In this document: positions 25,653 through 34,167 of the stretch, piece after piece
Layout: each line of letters starts with the position of its first letter
Numbering within the stretch: position 1 is the first letter of the stretch
Source: Streptomyces sp. NBC_00569
Lineage (GTDB): Bacteria > Actinomycetota > Actinomycetes > Streptomycetales > Streptomycetaceae
Assembly (NCBI RefSeq): GCF_036345255.1
Contig: NZ_CP107783.1
Location: 1,550,001-1,614,000, forward strand
DNA: 64,000 bases
Direction: 5' to 3'
Program-made: the position numbers and the translations under genes
The notes under the pieces: model-generated
The model's input: the letters and a program-made list of their open reading frames with translations, nothing else
Database searches by the model: none
What the model was told of the DNA's origin: nothing

Positions 25653-27449
25653 ATGGCATCCCTGCTGCTGTCCCGCCGCGATCTCGAGTTCCTGCTGTAC
25701 GAGTGGCTCGACGTCTGCGCGCTCACGTCCCGCGAGCGGTACGCGGACCACTCCCGCGAGACCTTCGACGCGGCGCTCGAACTGAGCGAGCAGATCGCGA
25801 CGCGGCACTTCGCCCCGCACAACAAGAAGAACGACACACAGGAGCCCACCTTCGACGGGGAGCGGGTCCACATCATCCCCGAGGTGAAGGAGGCGCTCCG
25901 GGTCTTCGGGGAGTCGGGGCTCATCGCGAGCACCATGGACCACGAGGTGGGCGGCGGGCAGCTGCCGTCGGTGGTCGCCGACGCGTGCTTCGCCTGGTTC
26001 CAGGCCGCGAACGTCGGCACGTCCGCGTACCCGTTCCTCACGATCGGCAACGCCAACCTCGTCCTCGCACACGGCTCGAAGGAACAGATCGACACCTTCG
26101 TACGCCCCATGGTGGAGGGCCGGTTCCTGGGCACGATGTGCCTCTCGGAGCCGCAGGCGGGATCGTCGCTCGCCGATGTGCGCACGCGGGCCGAGCGGCA
26201 GGAGGACGGGACGTACCGCCTCTTCGGGAACAAGATGTGGATCTCCGGCGGCGAGCACGAACTGTCGGAGAACATCGTGCACCTCGTCCTCGCCAGGACC
26301 CCCGACGGGCCGGCCGGCGTGAAGGGCCTGTCGCTGTTCATCGTCCCCAAGGTCCTGGTACGCGAGGACGGTTCGCCGGGCGAGCGCAACGACGTGGTCC
26401 TGGCGGGCCTCAACCACAAGATGGGCTACCGGGGCACGACGAACACCCTCCTCAACTTCGGTGAGGGCGCGCACCTGCCGGGCGGCGCGCCGGGCGCCGT
26501 CGGATATCTCGTCGGGGAGGAGAACCGCGGGCTCTCCTACATGTTCCACATGATGAACGAGGCCCGGATCGGCGTCGGCCTGGGCGCCACCGCCCTCGGT
26601 TACACCGGCTATCTGCACGCTCTCGACTACGCCCGCACGCGCCCGCAGGGCCGTCCCCTCGCGGGCAGGGACCCGGCCGCACCGCAGGTCCCGATCCTCG
26701 CTCACGCCGACGTCCGCAGGATGCTCCTGGCCCAGAAGGCCTACGTGGAGGGGGCGTTGGCGCTCACCCTGTACTGCGGCCGGCTCCTCGACGAGCAGCA
26801 CACCGGCGCCACGCCCGAGGCGCGCACGCAGGCCCGGCTGCTGCTCGACGTGCTCACCCCGATCGCGAAGAGCTGGCCCTCGCAGTGGTGCCTGGAGGCC
26901 AACAGCCTCGCGATCCAGGTCCACGGGGGCTACGGCTACACACGCGAGTACAACGTCGAGCAGTTCTACCGTGACAACCGTCTCAACCCCATCCACGAGG
27001 GCACGCACGGCATCCACGGGCTCGACCTGCTCGGCCGCAAGGTCGTCATGGACGGCGGGGCCGGGCTCCGCCTCCTCGTGGAGCGCGTCACCGCGACGAC
27101 CGCCCGCGCGGCCGAAGCGGGCGGAGAGAGTGCCGAGTACGGCGCCCGGCTCGACACCGCCGTACGCCGTGCCGTCGCCGTGACCCAGCGCCTGTGGTCG
27201 ACCGGAGACCCGGAGACCGCCCTGGCCAACGCGAGCGTCTACCTCGAAGCCGTCGGGCACGTCGTCGTCGCCTGGATGTGGCTGGAGCAGCTGCTCGCGG
27301 CGGCGTCCGGCACGGAGGCCGTCCACGAGGGCAAGCGCGGCGCGTGCCGCTACTTCTTCCGGCACGAACTGCCCAAGACCGATGCGCAGTTCAGCCTTCT
27401 GGAGTCCCTGGACCGGACGGCTGTCGATCTCGCGGAGGACGCCTTCTGA
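25653..27449 (+). CDS. acyl-CoA dehydrogenase (long, DmdC-like subgroup)
   Basis: FAD-dependent alpha,beta-dehydrogenation of an acyl-CoA thioester. 598 residues, longer than the usual 380. An N-terminal helical domain (DRERYADHSRET-like region up to about 160) is followed by the FAD/substrate core with GTMCLSEPQAGSSLADVRT, NKMWISGGEHEL and VHGGYGYTREYNVEQFYRDNRLNPIHEGTHGIH, then an extra C-terminal helical domain from about 470. This architecture is shared with long-chain and 3-methylmercaptopropionyl-CoA dehydrogenases, so the substrate cannot be fixed. Single gene. Its last 59 nt overlap the convergent membrane-protein gene. Confidence 0.92.
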   Translation: MASLLLSRRDLEFLLYEWLDVCALTSRERYADHSRETFDAALELSEQIATRHFAPHNKKNDTQEPTFDGERVHIIPEVKEALRVFGESGLIASTMDHEVGGGQLPSVVADACFAWFQAANVGTSAYPFLTIGNANLVLAHGSKEQIDTFVRPMVEGRFLGTMCLSEPQAGSSLADVRTRAERQEDGTYRLFGNKMWISGGEHELSENIVHLVLARTPDGPAGVKGLSLFIVPKVLVREDGSPGERNDVVLAGLNHKMGYRGTTNTLLNFGEGAHLPGGAPGAVGYLVGEENRGLSYMFHMMNEARIGVGLGATALGYTGYLHALDYARTRPQGRPLAGRDPAAPQVPILAHADVRRMLLAQKAYVEGALALTLYCGRLLDEQHTGATPEARTQARLLLDVLTPIAKSWPSQWCLEANSLAIQVHGGYGYTREYNVEQFYRDNRLNPIHEGTHGIHGLDLLGRKVVMDGGAGLRLLVERVTATTARAAEAGGESAEYGARLDTAVRRAVAVTQRLWSTGDPETALANASVYLEAVGHVVVAWMWLEQLLAAASGTEAVHEGKRGACRYFFRHELPKTDAQFSLLESLDRTAVDLAEDAF

Positions 27450-28074
27450 CCGGCTGACCGGCGCTCCGGCCCGTCCACCACAGGAGGGCGACGGAGCAGA
27501 CGGCCGCGAACGCGCACCACGTCGACACGAACTCCCACCGCCACAGCGCGGCACACACCGCCGCGCCGGCCGCGACCAGCACACCGAGCAGTACGAGGCC
27601 GCGGTCGGCGGACAGGAGCAGCGAGCCGACCGTGGCCAGGAGGTACCCGGCGACCAGAAGGCCGGCGTGCGGCAGGCCGAGGGCGTACCCGACGGTGTGC
27701 CCACGGATCTCGGCGGTCACGGTGCGGGTCGCCAGTGCGGAGGTGAGTCCCGCCGCGGTCACGGCCCCGGCCGCGAGCGGGATCAGCAGCCGCCCGCGGG
27801 CGCGCCGGGGCGCCGCGCACACCACCCCGGCCGGCACCCACAGGGCCAGGACCGGGAGGGCGATCACGGCCCAGGCGAGGGTGGCCGAACCCGTCCCGCC
27901 ACCGGACCGCCACACGACGGACTCGACGATCTGATGGGCGCCGAGCAGCAGCGGCAGCGCCGCCAGCGGCAGGTCGCGGGGCCGTCGCGCGCGGACCGTC
28001 CGTGCGACGCAGCCGGCTCCCGCGGCGGCGATCGCGGTGCCCGCCACGAGATCGGCCGTCGCGCTCCAGCACAT
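27391..28074 (-). CDS. six-to-seven-TM membrane protein (DUF6629-like)
   Basis: 227 residues. The start MCWSATADLVAGTAIAAAG resembles a family of Streptomyces integral membrane proteins that I believe is DUF6629. Hydrophobic segments cover nearly the whole chain (for example LAWAVIALPVLALWVPAGVV, GLLVAGYLLATVGSLLL, FAAVCSVALLWW), and a few charged residues lie in loops. The last 20 or so residues are polar, Pro/Arg-rich and encoded within the end of the convergent dehydrogenase gene. No enzymatic motif seen; function unknown. Confidence 0.78.
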   Translation of the reverse strand: MCWSATADLVAGTAIAAAGAGCVARTVRARRPRDLPLAALPLLLGAHQIVESVVWRSGGGTGSATLAWAVIALPVLALWVPAGVVCAAPRRARGRLLIPLAAGAVTAAGLTSALATRTVTAEIRGHTVGYALGLPHAGLLVAGYLLATVGSLLLSADRGLVLLGVLVAAGAAVCAALWRWEFVSTWCAFAAVCSVALLWWTGRSAGQPVRRRPPRDRQPSGPGTPEG

Positions 28075-28216
28075 GCCACATCACCACGGTTCCGGGTCGT
28101 GCGCGCCGACGCCCGTCGCCGTCCGCAGTGCGGCCACGCTACGACGCCACGGGCCGCGGCCCGCCGCGCCGACACGGGAGCGCCGGGGTCTCACGGCCGA
28201 TCACCCCGGCGATGGC

Positions 28217-28900
28217 CTACCGCGCCCAGAGCCCTCGCACATGCCCGAGGTGGCGGGTCATCACGGCGCGCACCGCCTCCTCGTCGCGGGCGACCAGGGC
28301 GTCGAGGATCTCCAGGTGCTCCTCGGCCGACGCCTCCAGCCGGCCCGCCTCGACCAGCGCGTTCAGCCCGTACAGCCGGGAACGCTTGCGCAGGTCGCCG
28401 ACCACCTCGACCAGATGCTCGTTGCCGGAGAGGGTGAGCAGCCCCAGGTGGAAACGGATGTCCGCCTCGACGTACGCGATGAGGTCGCCGGCCACCGCCG
28501 CGTCGACGATCTCCCGCGCGACCGGCCGCAGCGCCTCCAGTGCCGCGAGGTCGGCGGTGGTCGCGAGTTCCGCCGTCGTCGGGATCTCGATCAGCGAGCG
28601 GATGTGCTTGTACTCGTCGAGCTGCTTCTCGGAGACGGCCGTGACCCGGAACCCCTTGTTCGGCACCGCGTCGACGAGACCCTCCTTCGCGAGGTCGAGC
28701 ATGGCCTCGCGCACCGGGGTCGCCGAGACCCCGAAGCGGACGGCGAGGGTCGGCGCCGAGTACACCTCGCCCGCCCGCAGCTCACCGGCGATCAGCGCGG
28801 CGCGCAGCGCGTCGGCGACCCGCTCGCGGTAGCTGCTGCGCGTCCCGCCGAGACTGGGCAGGGCGGGAGCGGCGGACGGGGCGCTGCGCCGGTCGGCCAT
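28217..28900 (-). CDS. GntR-family regulator with FCD domain, likely hydroxyproline-catabolism repressor
   Basis: 227 residues. Winged HTH at about 22-88 (YRERVADALRAALIAGELRAGE, VSATPVREAMLDLAKEGLV) and the helical FCD effector domain from about 95, with metal-type residues (DIRFHLGLLTLSGNEHL, EEHLEILDAL, MTRHLGHVRGLW). ATG 28900 is preceded by AGGAGG. A perfect 12-bp palindrome 17 bp upstream indicates autoregulation, and related boxes precede two other genes of the cluster. FCD regulators often control proline or hydroxyproline and sugar-acid pathways. Confidence 0.9.
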   Translation of the reverse strand: MADRRSAPSAAPALPSLGGTRSSYRERVADALRAALIAGELRAGEVYSAPTLAVRFGVSATPVREAMLDLAKEGLVDAVPNKGFRVTAVSEKQLDEYKHIRSLIEIPTTAELATTADLAALEALRPVAREIVDAAVAGDLIAYVEADIRFHLGLLTLSGNEHLVEVVGDLRKRSRLYGLNALVEAGRLEASAEEHLEILDALVARDEEAVRAVMTRHLGHVRGLWAR

Positions 28901-28916
28901 GGGGTGGTCCTCCTAG

Positions 28917-28928
28917 GTGACATGTCAC
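28917..28928. promoter_or_regulatory. GntR-type operator, box 1 (autoregulatory)
   Basis: Perfect palindrome GTGACATGTCAC just upstream of the regulator ATG and its RBS. It is the best of three related boxes in the hydroxyproline cluster, the others being at 30987-30998 (11 of 12) and 34074-34085 (9 of 12). Confidence 0.75.
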
Positions 28929-29005
28929 GTGCCACAAGTATCCCGTGGTGGCTGGAGTGCTGCGGGACGGGTGTCGCGGGACAGGTGGCTGATGCGGGAC
29001 TGGCT

Positions 29006-30007
29006 CTACAGGATGAATCCGGCCGGAAACGGGTCGTCCGGATCGAGCAGGTACTGGGCCGTCCCGGTCACCCACGCGCGGCCGGTGAAGCTGGGCAGCA
29101 CCGCCGGGATCCCTGCCACGTCGGTGGTGTCGAGCAGCCGCCCGGTGAACTGTGTGCCGATGAACGACTCGTTCACGAACTCCGTGTGCAACGGCAGTTC
29201 ACCGCGCGCGTGCAGCTGGGCCATGCGCGCGCTCGTTCCCGTGCCGCAGGGCGAGCGGTCGAACCAGCCGGGGTGGATCGCCATCGCGTGCCGGGAGTGG
29301 CGGGCGGTCGACCCGGGCGCGTACAGATGGACGTGATGGCAGCCGCGGATGGACGGGTCCTCGGGGTGTACGGGTTCGTCCTTGGCGTTGATCGCGTCCA
29401 TCAGCGCGAGACCCGCCGCGAGGATGTCGTCCTTGCGTTCGCGCTCGAAGGGCAGGCCGAACCGGTCGAGCGGCAGGATCGCGTAGAAGTTGCCGCCGTA
29501 GGCCAGGTCGTACGTGACCGTGCGTCCGTCGGCGAGCGTGATCTCGCGGTCGAGGCCGACGGAGAACGACGGCACGTTCCGCAGGGTGACGGACTTCGCC
29601 GCGCCGTTCTCCACGGCGACGTCGGCGACGACGAGTCCGGCGGGGGTGTCGAGGCGGATGGTGGTGACGGGTTCGACGACCTCGACCATGCCCGTCTCCA
29701 CGAGGACGGTGGCGACGCCGATCGTCCCGTGCCCGCACATCGGCAGGTAGCCGGAGACCTCGATGTAGATGACGCCGTAGTCGCAGTCGGGCCTGGTCGG
29801 CGGCTGGAGGATCGCTCCGCTCATCGCGGCGTGCCCGCGCGGCTCGTTCATCAGGAGCTGCTTGATGTCGTCGCGGTGCTCACGGAAGTACAGGCGGCGC
29901 TCGTTCATCGTGGCGCCGGGGACGGTCCCGACGCCTCCGGTGATCACCCGTGTCGGCATGCCCTCGGTGTGCGAGTCGACCGCGTGCAGGACGAGTTTGC
30001 TGCGCAT
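29006..30007 (-). CDS. 4-hydroxyproline 2-epimerase (proline racemase family)
   Basis: Converts trans-4-hydroxy-L-proline to cis-4-hydroxy-D-proline, the first catabolic step. 333 residues. Both catalytic cysteines are present: MCGHGTIG (about residue 91) and SPCGTGTSA (about 255). That excludes the trans-3-hydroxyproline dehydratase branch, where the first Cys is lost. Typical N-terminus VDSHTEGMPTRVI. ATG 30007 is preceded by AGGGAG. It lies 59 nt after the deaminase gene, probably in the same transcript. Confidence 0.92.
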   Translation of the reverse strand: MRSKLVLHAVDSHTEGMPTRVITGGVGTVPGATMNERRLYFREHRDDIKQLLMNEPRGHAAMSGAILQPPTRPDCDYGVIYIEVSGYLPMCGHGTIGVATVLVETGMVEVVEPVTTIRLDTPAGLVVADVAVENGAAKSVTLRNVPSFSVGLDREITLADGRTVTYDLAYGGNFYAILPLDRFGLPFERERKDDILAAGLALMDAINAKDEPVHPEDPSIRGCHHVHLYAPGSTARHSRHAMAIHPGWFDRSPCGTGTSARMAQLHARGELPLHTEFVNESFIGTQFTGRLLDTTDVAGIPAVLPSFTGRAWVTGTAQYLLDPDDPFPAGFIL

Positions 30008-30066
30008 GTCGGAAGCTGCTCCCTGGAAGTGGATGCGGGGGACGTGTGCGAGTGCGGTCGCGGGGT

Positions 30067-30963
30067 TCAGACGAGGCCGGCGGCGACCGCCTGCTCGGTG
30101 GCGGCGCGCACGGCCTTCTCCTGTTCCGGCAGAAGAGGCATGCGCGGCGGGCGGCAGGGGCCTCCGTGGCGGCCGATCATGTCCATGGACAGTTTGATGG
30201 CCTGAACGAACTCGGGGCGCGAGTCCCAGCGCAGGAGCGGGTGGAGCTGCCGGTAGAGGGAGGTCGCGGTGGCGAGGTCGCCCGACACGGCGGCGCGGTA
30301 CAGCTCCACGGACGCGGCGGGCAGCATGTTCGGGTACCCGGCGATCCAGCCCTTGGCGCCGGCCAGCGCCAGTTCGAGCAGGACGTCGTCGGCGCCGACC
30401 AACAGGTCGAGTTCCGGGGCGAGTTCGGCGATGCGGTATGCCCGCCGCACGTCGCCCGAGAACTCCTTGACCCCGCGGACGAACCCCTCACGGTGCAGCT
30501 TGGCGAGCAGTTCAGGCACCAGGTCGACCTTGGTGTCTATGGGGTTGTTGTACGCGACGACGGGGAGGCCCACCGCCGCGACCGCCTCGTAGTGGGCGAG
30601 GACGGAACGCTCGTCGGCGCGGTAGGCGTTGGGCGGGAGCAGCATCACGGAGGCGCAGCCCGCGTCCTTGGCCTGCTCGGCCCAGCGGGCGGCCTCGGCG
30701 GAGCCGTAGGCGGCGACGCCGGGCATCACGCGCTGCCCGCCGATCGCGTCGACGGCCGTCTCGACGACCTTGGCACGCTCCTGCGGCGTGAGTACCTGGT
30801 ACTCGCCGAGTGAGCCGTTGGGCACGACGCCGTCGCAGCCGTTCTCGACGAGCCAGGCGCAATGCTCGGCGAACTTGGCGTAGTTGACGGAGAGATCGTC
30901 GTTCAGCGGGAGCGGCGTGGCTACGAGGACGCCGTGCCAGGGGCTGCGCTGTGACGTGGTCAT
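30067..30963 (-). CDS. dihydrodipicolinate synthase family protein, likely 1-pyrroline-4-hydroxy-2-carboxylate deaminase
   Basis: Class I aldolase fold, 298 residues. The Schiff-base lysine is in VRGVKEFSGDVRRAY (about 165); GSLGEYQVLTPQER and VVAYNNPID are family landmarks. In hydroxyproline catabolism this family deaminates 1-pyrroline-4-hydroxy-2-carboxylate to alpha-ketoglutarate semialdehyde, and the neighbours support that over lysine biosynthesis. Start ATG 30963 was chosen: GAGGAG precedes it, and the upstream in-frame ATG at 30993 would lie on the GntR box. Confidence 0.88.
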   Translation of the reverse strand: MTTSQRSPWHGVLVATPLPLNDDLSVNYAKFAEHCAWLVENGCDGVVPNGSLGEYQVLTPQERAKVVETAVDAIGGQRVMPGVAAYGSAEAARWAEQAKDAGCASVMLLPPNAYRADERSVLAHYEAVAAVGLPVVAYNNPIDTKVDLVPELLAKLHREGFVRGVKEFSGDVRRAYRIAELAPELDLLVGADDVLLELALAGAKGWIAGYPNMLPAASVELYRAAVSGDLATATSLYRQLHPLLRWDSRPEFVQAIKLSMDMIGRHGGPCRPPRMPLLPEQEKAVRAATEQAVAAGLV

Positions 30964-30986
30964 GGGCTGAGTCTCCTCTGTGGCGT

Positions 30987-30998
30987 GTGACATGGCAC
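30987..30998. promoter_or_regulatory. GntR-type operator, box 2
   Basis: GTGACATGGCAC, one mismatch from the perfect palindrome in front of the regulator. It lies 24 nt upstream of the deaminase start, placing the deaminase-epimerase pair under the same repressor. Confidence 0.68.
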
Positions 30999-31011
30999 TG
31001 ATGGATACGGG

Positions 31012-31073
31012 TGTCCGGTCCGAGGTCCGGTGAATGTCCGGCTGATGGTTGTCCGGCCTGGCGGGTGTCCGGT
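31012..31073. repeat. five directly repeated GTCCGG motifs
   Basis: GTCCGG occurs at 31013, 31025, 31036, 31051 and 31068, four times as TGTCCGG, within 62 bp of the gap between the FAD subunit and the deaminase gene. Spacing is irregular (about 11-17 bp). It may be a slipped-strand repeat or a cluster of weak protein sites. Confidence 0.55.
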
Positions 31074-31107
31074 CTGATGGACGCGGTCACCGGAGGGGCG
31101 TCCGAAC

Positions 31108-32577
31108 TCACTCGTCGGGCAGGTCCTCTCCCGCCCGGGCGAGTACTCCGAGCGGTACGGGTCGGGCGAACGGCCTTCTGGACGGGCGCGGTTCGCATCC
31201 CGTGAGCCCGGCGACAGCCGGTCCGCACATGCGGCCCTGGCACCAGCCCATACCTGCTCGGGTCAGCAGTTTCACGGTGCGCGCGTCCGTGGCCCCGAGC
31301 TCGCCGACCGCCTCACGGATCGCGGAGGCCGGCACCTCCTCGCAGCGGCACACGACGGTGGCGTCGGTGACCTGCTCGGCCCAGTGCGCACGCGGCGCGA
31401 ACACGGCGTCGAGGGAGGCGATGAAGTCCCTGCCCCTCGCACGGGACTTGGCGGCGGCATTCCACGCGCGCGGGTCGGGTTCGCGTCCGGCGAGCCGTGC
31501 CGTGGCGGAGCAGCCCGCGATATGGCCCTCGGCGAGCGAGAGGGCGGCGCCGCCCACGCCGGTGGCCTCGCCCGCGGCCCACACTCCGTGGACGTCGGTG
31601 CGCTGCTCGTCGTCCACGGCCACGGCCGGCCCTTCGAGACGGCAGCCGAGCGTCTCGGCGAGGTCGGTGTGCGGCAGCAGGCCATGGCCGACGGCGAGGG
31701 TGTCGCAGCGGATGACCTGCTCCGAGCCCGGCGTGACGCGCCCGTCGCGGTCCAGCGCGGCAACGGTGACGGCTTCGAGCGCACCGTCGCCCTGCGCTTC
31801 CACGATGGCGTGCCGGGCCTTCAACGGCACGCGGCGGCGCATCAGTTCAGCCACGTACCCGGCGCCTTCGACAAGCTTGTCCGGGTGGGCGGAGAGCGCC
31901 CTCGCGTGCCGGGCGACATGATGCACCCCGGCGGACTCGACCAGCGCGGCGACCTCCGCACCGGCCGAGGCGAGCCCGGCGGCGACCGGCAGCAGCAGCG
32001 GCCCTGTGCCCGCCACCACGGCCGTACGCCCCTGGAGCACGAGTCCGCCCTTGAGCATGGCCTGCGCGCCGCCCGCGGTGATCACGCCCGGCAGGGTCCA
32101 GCCAGGGAAGGGCAGCACCTTCTCGTAGGCGCCGGTCGCCAGGACGACGGCGTCGGCGCGCACCACGGACGGCTCTTCCTGGGCCGGGCCGTGCAGCGCG
32201 TGGACGAGGAAGCCGGTTGCCTCGTCGAGGTCGAGCCGTTCCACGCACCACACATGATGATCTGTCAGGTGCGTGACGCGGCCTGTGGCGATCTGTGTGG
32301 CCAGGCCGTCCCGCAGCCGCTCCCAGGTCCGCCACTGGTGGTGGAGTGCCTGCGGCCGGCGGGCGCCCAGTTCCTCGGCGGGCTGGCGGTAGAACTGGCC
32401 GCCGGCCTGCGCGCCCGCGTCGATCAGCGTCACGCGGCTCCCCCGGACGGCCGCGGCGAGTGCGGCGGCGAGCCCGGCGGGACCGGCCCCGATCACCGCG
32501 AGCGAGCGACGCGCCCCGCCGCCGACGCCTTCGTGGGATTCATGGGTGTCATAGGCGTCATGAGCGTGACGACTCAT
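31108..32577 (-). CDS. FAD/NAD-linked oxidoreductase, large subunit of D-hydroxyproline dehydrogenase (HcnB/OoxA-like)
   Basis: 489 residues. The N-terminal FAD motif SLAVIGAGPAGLAAALAAAV lies at about 25-44, an NAD-type motif AVVAGTGPLLLPVAAGLA near 185, and a C-terminal BFD-like segment with cysteines VVCRCEEVPASAIREA and CQGRMCGP. This arrangement matches the alpha subunit of heteromeric opine, glycine/hydrogen-cyanide or hydroxyproline dehydrogenases. ATG 32577 overlaps the stop of the ferredoxin-like subunit gene (ATGA). It should pass electrons from the DAO-type subunit to the respiratory chain. The His-rich N-terminal stretch (HAHDAYDTHESHE) is unusual. Confidence 0.9.
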   Translation of the reverse strand: MSRHAHDAYDTHESHEGVGGGARRSLAVIGAGPAGLAAALAAAVRGSRVTLIDAGAQAGGQFYRQPAEELGARRPQALHHQWRTWERLRDGLATQIATGRVTHLTDHHVWCVERLDLDEATGFLVHALHGPAQEEPSVVRADAVVLATGAYEKVLPFPGWTLPGVITAGGAQAMLKGGLVLQGRTAVVAGTGPLLLPVAAGLASAGAEVAALVESAGVHHVARHARALSAHPDKLVEGAGYVAELMRRRVPLKARHAIVEAQGDGALEAVTVAALDRDGRVTPGSEQVIRCDTLAVGHGLLPHTDLAETLGCRLEGPAVAVDDEQRTDVHGVWAAGEATGVGGAALSLAEGHIAGCSATARLAGREPDPRAWNAAAKSRARGRDFIASLDAVFAPRAHWAEQVTDATVVCRCEEVPASAIREAVGELGATDARTVKLLTRAGMGWCQGRMCGPAVAGLTGCEPRPSRRPFARPVPLGVLARAGEDLPDE

Positions 32578-32906
32578 CGCCCCTCCCCTTCGCCCGTCTC
32601 GTCGTGTCCGGTGCCGTGCTGGGTGCGGATGTCGTCGCCGGGTTCTGCCCGGATGAGGCAAGCCCGTTGGTTGGGGCGGCCGTTGACGGTCACGAGGCAG
32701 TCGAAGCACACCCCGATGCCGCAGAAGACTCCCCGCGGCTCGCCCGTGCCGCGCGTGGTGCGCCAGGCGGTGACGCCCGCCGACCACAGCGCCGCGGCGA
32801 CGGTCTGCCCGGGCAGCACCGCGATCTGCGCGCCGTCGAACGTGGCGGTGTACGCGGGCCCGGGCTCGGCCCTCACGAGATCCAGTGGTGTGCGCTTGCC
32901 GTTCAA
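32574..32906 (-). CDS. 2Fe-2S ferredoxin-like small subunit of D-hydroxyproline dehydrogenase
   Basis: 110 residues of the HcnA/OoxX type. The cluster-binding cysteines are in CGIGVCFDCLVTVNGRPNQRAC (read as two pieces: C-x4-C-x2-C, then a distal Cys). It is too short to be an independent enzyme and bridges electron flow between the two flavoproteins. The start is TTG 32906, which overlaps the stop of the DAO-type gene (TTGA); no better ATG or GTG exists in frame after the upstream gene ends. Overlaps on both sides give a tightly coupled three-subunit operon. Confidence 0.88.
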   Translation of the reverse strand: MNGKRTPLDLVRAEPGPAYTATFDGAQIAVLPGQTVAAALWSAGVTAWRTTRGTGEPRGVFCGIGVCFDCLVTVNGRPNQRACLIRAEPGDDIRTQHGTGHDETGEGEGR

Positions 32907-34069
32907 GACGCCTCCTCGGGGAACCGGTCCGGGCGGAACGGCGCGAGCGCGGGATCCGGCCCTGCGCCACCGAGCGCCGCGGCGATCAAGTGGCCTGTTC
33001 CCGTGGCGAGTCCGATGCCGGCACCTTCGTGTCCGCAGGCGTGGAAGAGGCCGGGCACGCGCGTGTCCGGCCCGATCGCCGGCAGATGATCCGGCATGTA
33101 CGGGCGGAAGCCCAGGTAGGACCGCATCACTCGGACGCTCTCCAGAAAGGGGAACAGCCGTGCCGCCCCCGCCGCGAGGGACCGCACGACGGGCAGCGAG
33201 AACGCGCGGTCGAAGCCGACGCGTTCGCGGCTCGCGCCGATCAGCACGGGACCGGCCGCGGTGCCCTCGACGACCGGTGAGGTCTGCAGTGCGGCGGAGT
33301 CGCTCGCCACGTCGGCCACATAGTCGGCGGCGTACACCTTGTGCCGGACCAGGCGCGGCAGCGGTTCGGTGACGAGGACGAAGCCGCGCCGCGGCAGCAC
33401 CGGCAGCCGGACCCCGGCGAGTGCGGCCAGTTCGCCGCCCCAGGTGCCGGCCGCGTTCACGACGGCGGGGGCGTGGATCTCGCCCCCGTCGGTACGGACG
33501 CCTCGTACGGAGCCGTCCGCCGATCGGAGCACCTCGGTGACGGGTGTGCCGGTCAGCAGCCGTGCTCCTGCCGCGCGCGCCAGCCGTACGAGGTGTGCGG
33601 CGGCCAGTGTGGGCATCACCTGGGCGTCCTGCGGGTAGTGGACGCCGCCCGGCATTCCGGGGGCGAGTTCGGGTTCGAGGGCGTAGAGCTCGTCGGCCGT
33701 GACAGCGCGCGCGTCGACACCGGCGTCGCGCTGTTGCACGGCGAACTTCTCCAGTGCCGCCAGGCCTTCGGCGGACGACGCCACGACGACGCCGCCCTTG
33801 GCCTCGAACTCGACGGCCTCGGCCACTCCCGGCTCGGCGGTGAGTTCGGACCACAACCGCAAGGAGAGCAGGGCGAGTTCGAGCTCGGGGCCGGGCTCCT
33901 TGTCGGAGACGAGCAGGTTCCCCTCGCCCGCGCCGGTGGTGCCTCCGGCCACGGGGCCCCGGTCCACCAGGGCGACGGAATACCCCGCCCGCGCCGCATA
34001 GAGGGCACAAGCAGCGCCTACCATTCCGGCGCCGACCACTACAACATCGCAGGTCAGCCGCGTAGTCAC
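32903..34069 (-). CDS. DAO-type FAD oxidoreductase, catalytic subunit of D-hydroxyproline dehydrogenase
   Basis: 388 residues. The FAD-binding motif VVVVGAGMVGAACALYAARAG is at the extreme N-terminus; TTGAGEGNLLVSDK and the C-terminal LFHACGHEGAGIGLATGTG complete the DAO fold. It should oxidise cis-4-hydroxy-D-proline to 1-pyrroline-4-hydroxy-2-carboxylate. GTG 34069 lies where the promoter predicts the transcript start, so the mRNA is probably leaderless. First gene of the leftward dehydrogenase operon. Sarcosine or D-amino acid oxidase would be the alternatives without the epimerase and deaminase neighbours. Confidence 0.9.
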   Translation of the reverse strand: MTTRLTCDVVVVGAGMVGAACALYAARAGYSVALVDRGPVAGGTTGAGEGNLLVSDKEPGPELELALLSLRLWSELTAEPGVAEAVEFEAKGGVVVASSAEGLAALEKFAVQQRDAGVDARAVTADELYALEPELAPGMPGGVHYPQDAQVMPTLAAAHLVRLARAAGARLLTGTPVTEVLRSADGSVRGVRTDGGEIHAPAVVNAAGTWGGELAALAGVRLPVLPRRGFVLVTEPLPRLVRHKVYAADYVADVASDSAALQTSPVVEGTAAGPVLIGASRERVGFDRAFSLPVVRSLAAGAARLFPFLESVRVMRSYLGFRPYMPDHLPAIGPDTRVPGLFHACGHEGAGIGLATGTGHLIAAALGGAGPDPALAPFRPDRFPEEAS

Positions 34070-34073
34070 GGCA

Positions 34074-34104
34074 GTACTATGTCACATGTTCCCAAGGGCG
34101 CCAA
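34074..34104 (-). promoter_or_regulatory. promoter of the dehydrogenase operon overlapped by GntR box 3
   Basis: On the minus strand, TTGGCG (34104-34099), 17-nt spacer, CATAGT (34081-34076), about 7 nt before the GTG start at 34069. A box matching 9 of 12 bases of the GntR palindrome (34074-34085) covers the -10. Binding there would block transcription directly. Confidence 0.6.
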
Positions 34105-34167
34105 GGGTCACTAGGCTGACAGGCAGCTCAGCCGAAACCCCTACGGAACACAGCAGAAGGGTGCACC

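Noticed and set aside
30963..30993. Upstream start for the deaminase at 30993
   Set aside because: It would place the start codon on the GntR box and past a good RBS for the ATG at 30963.
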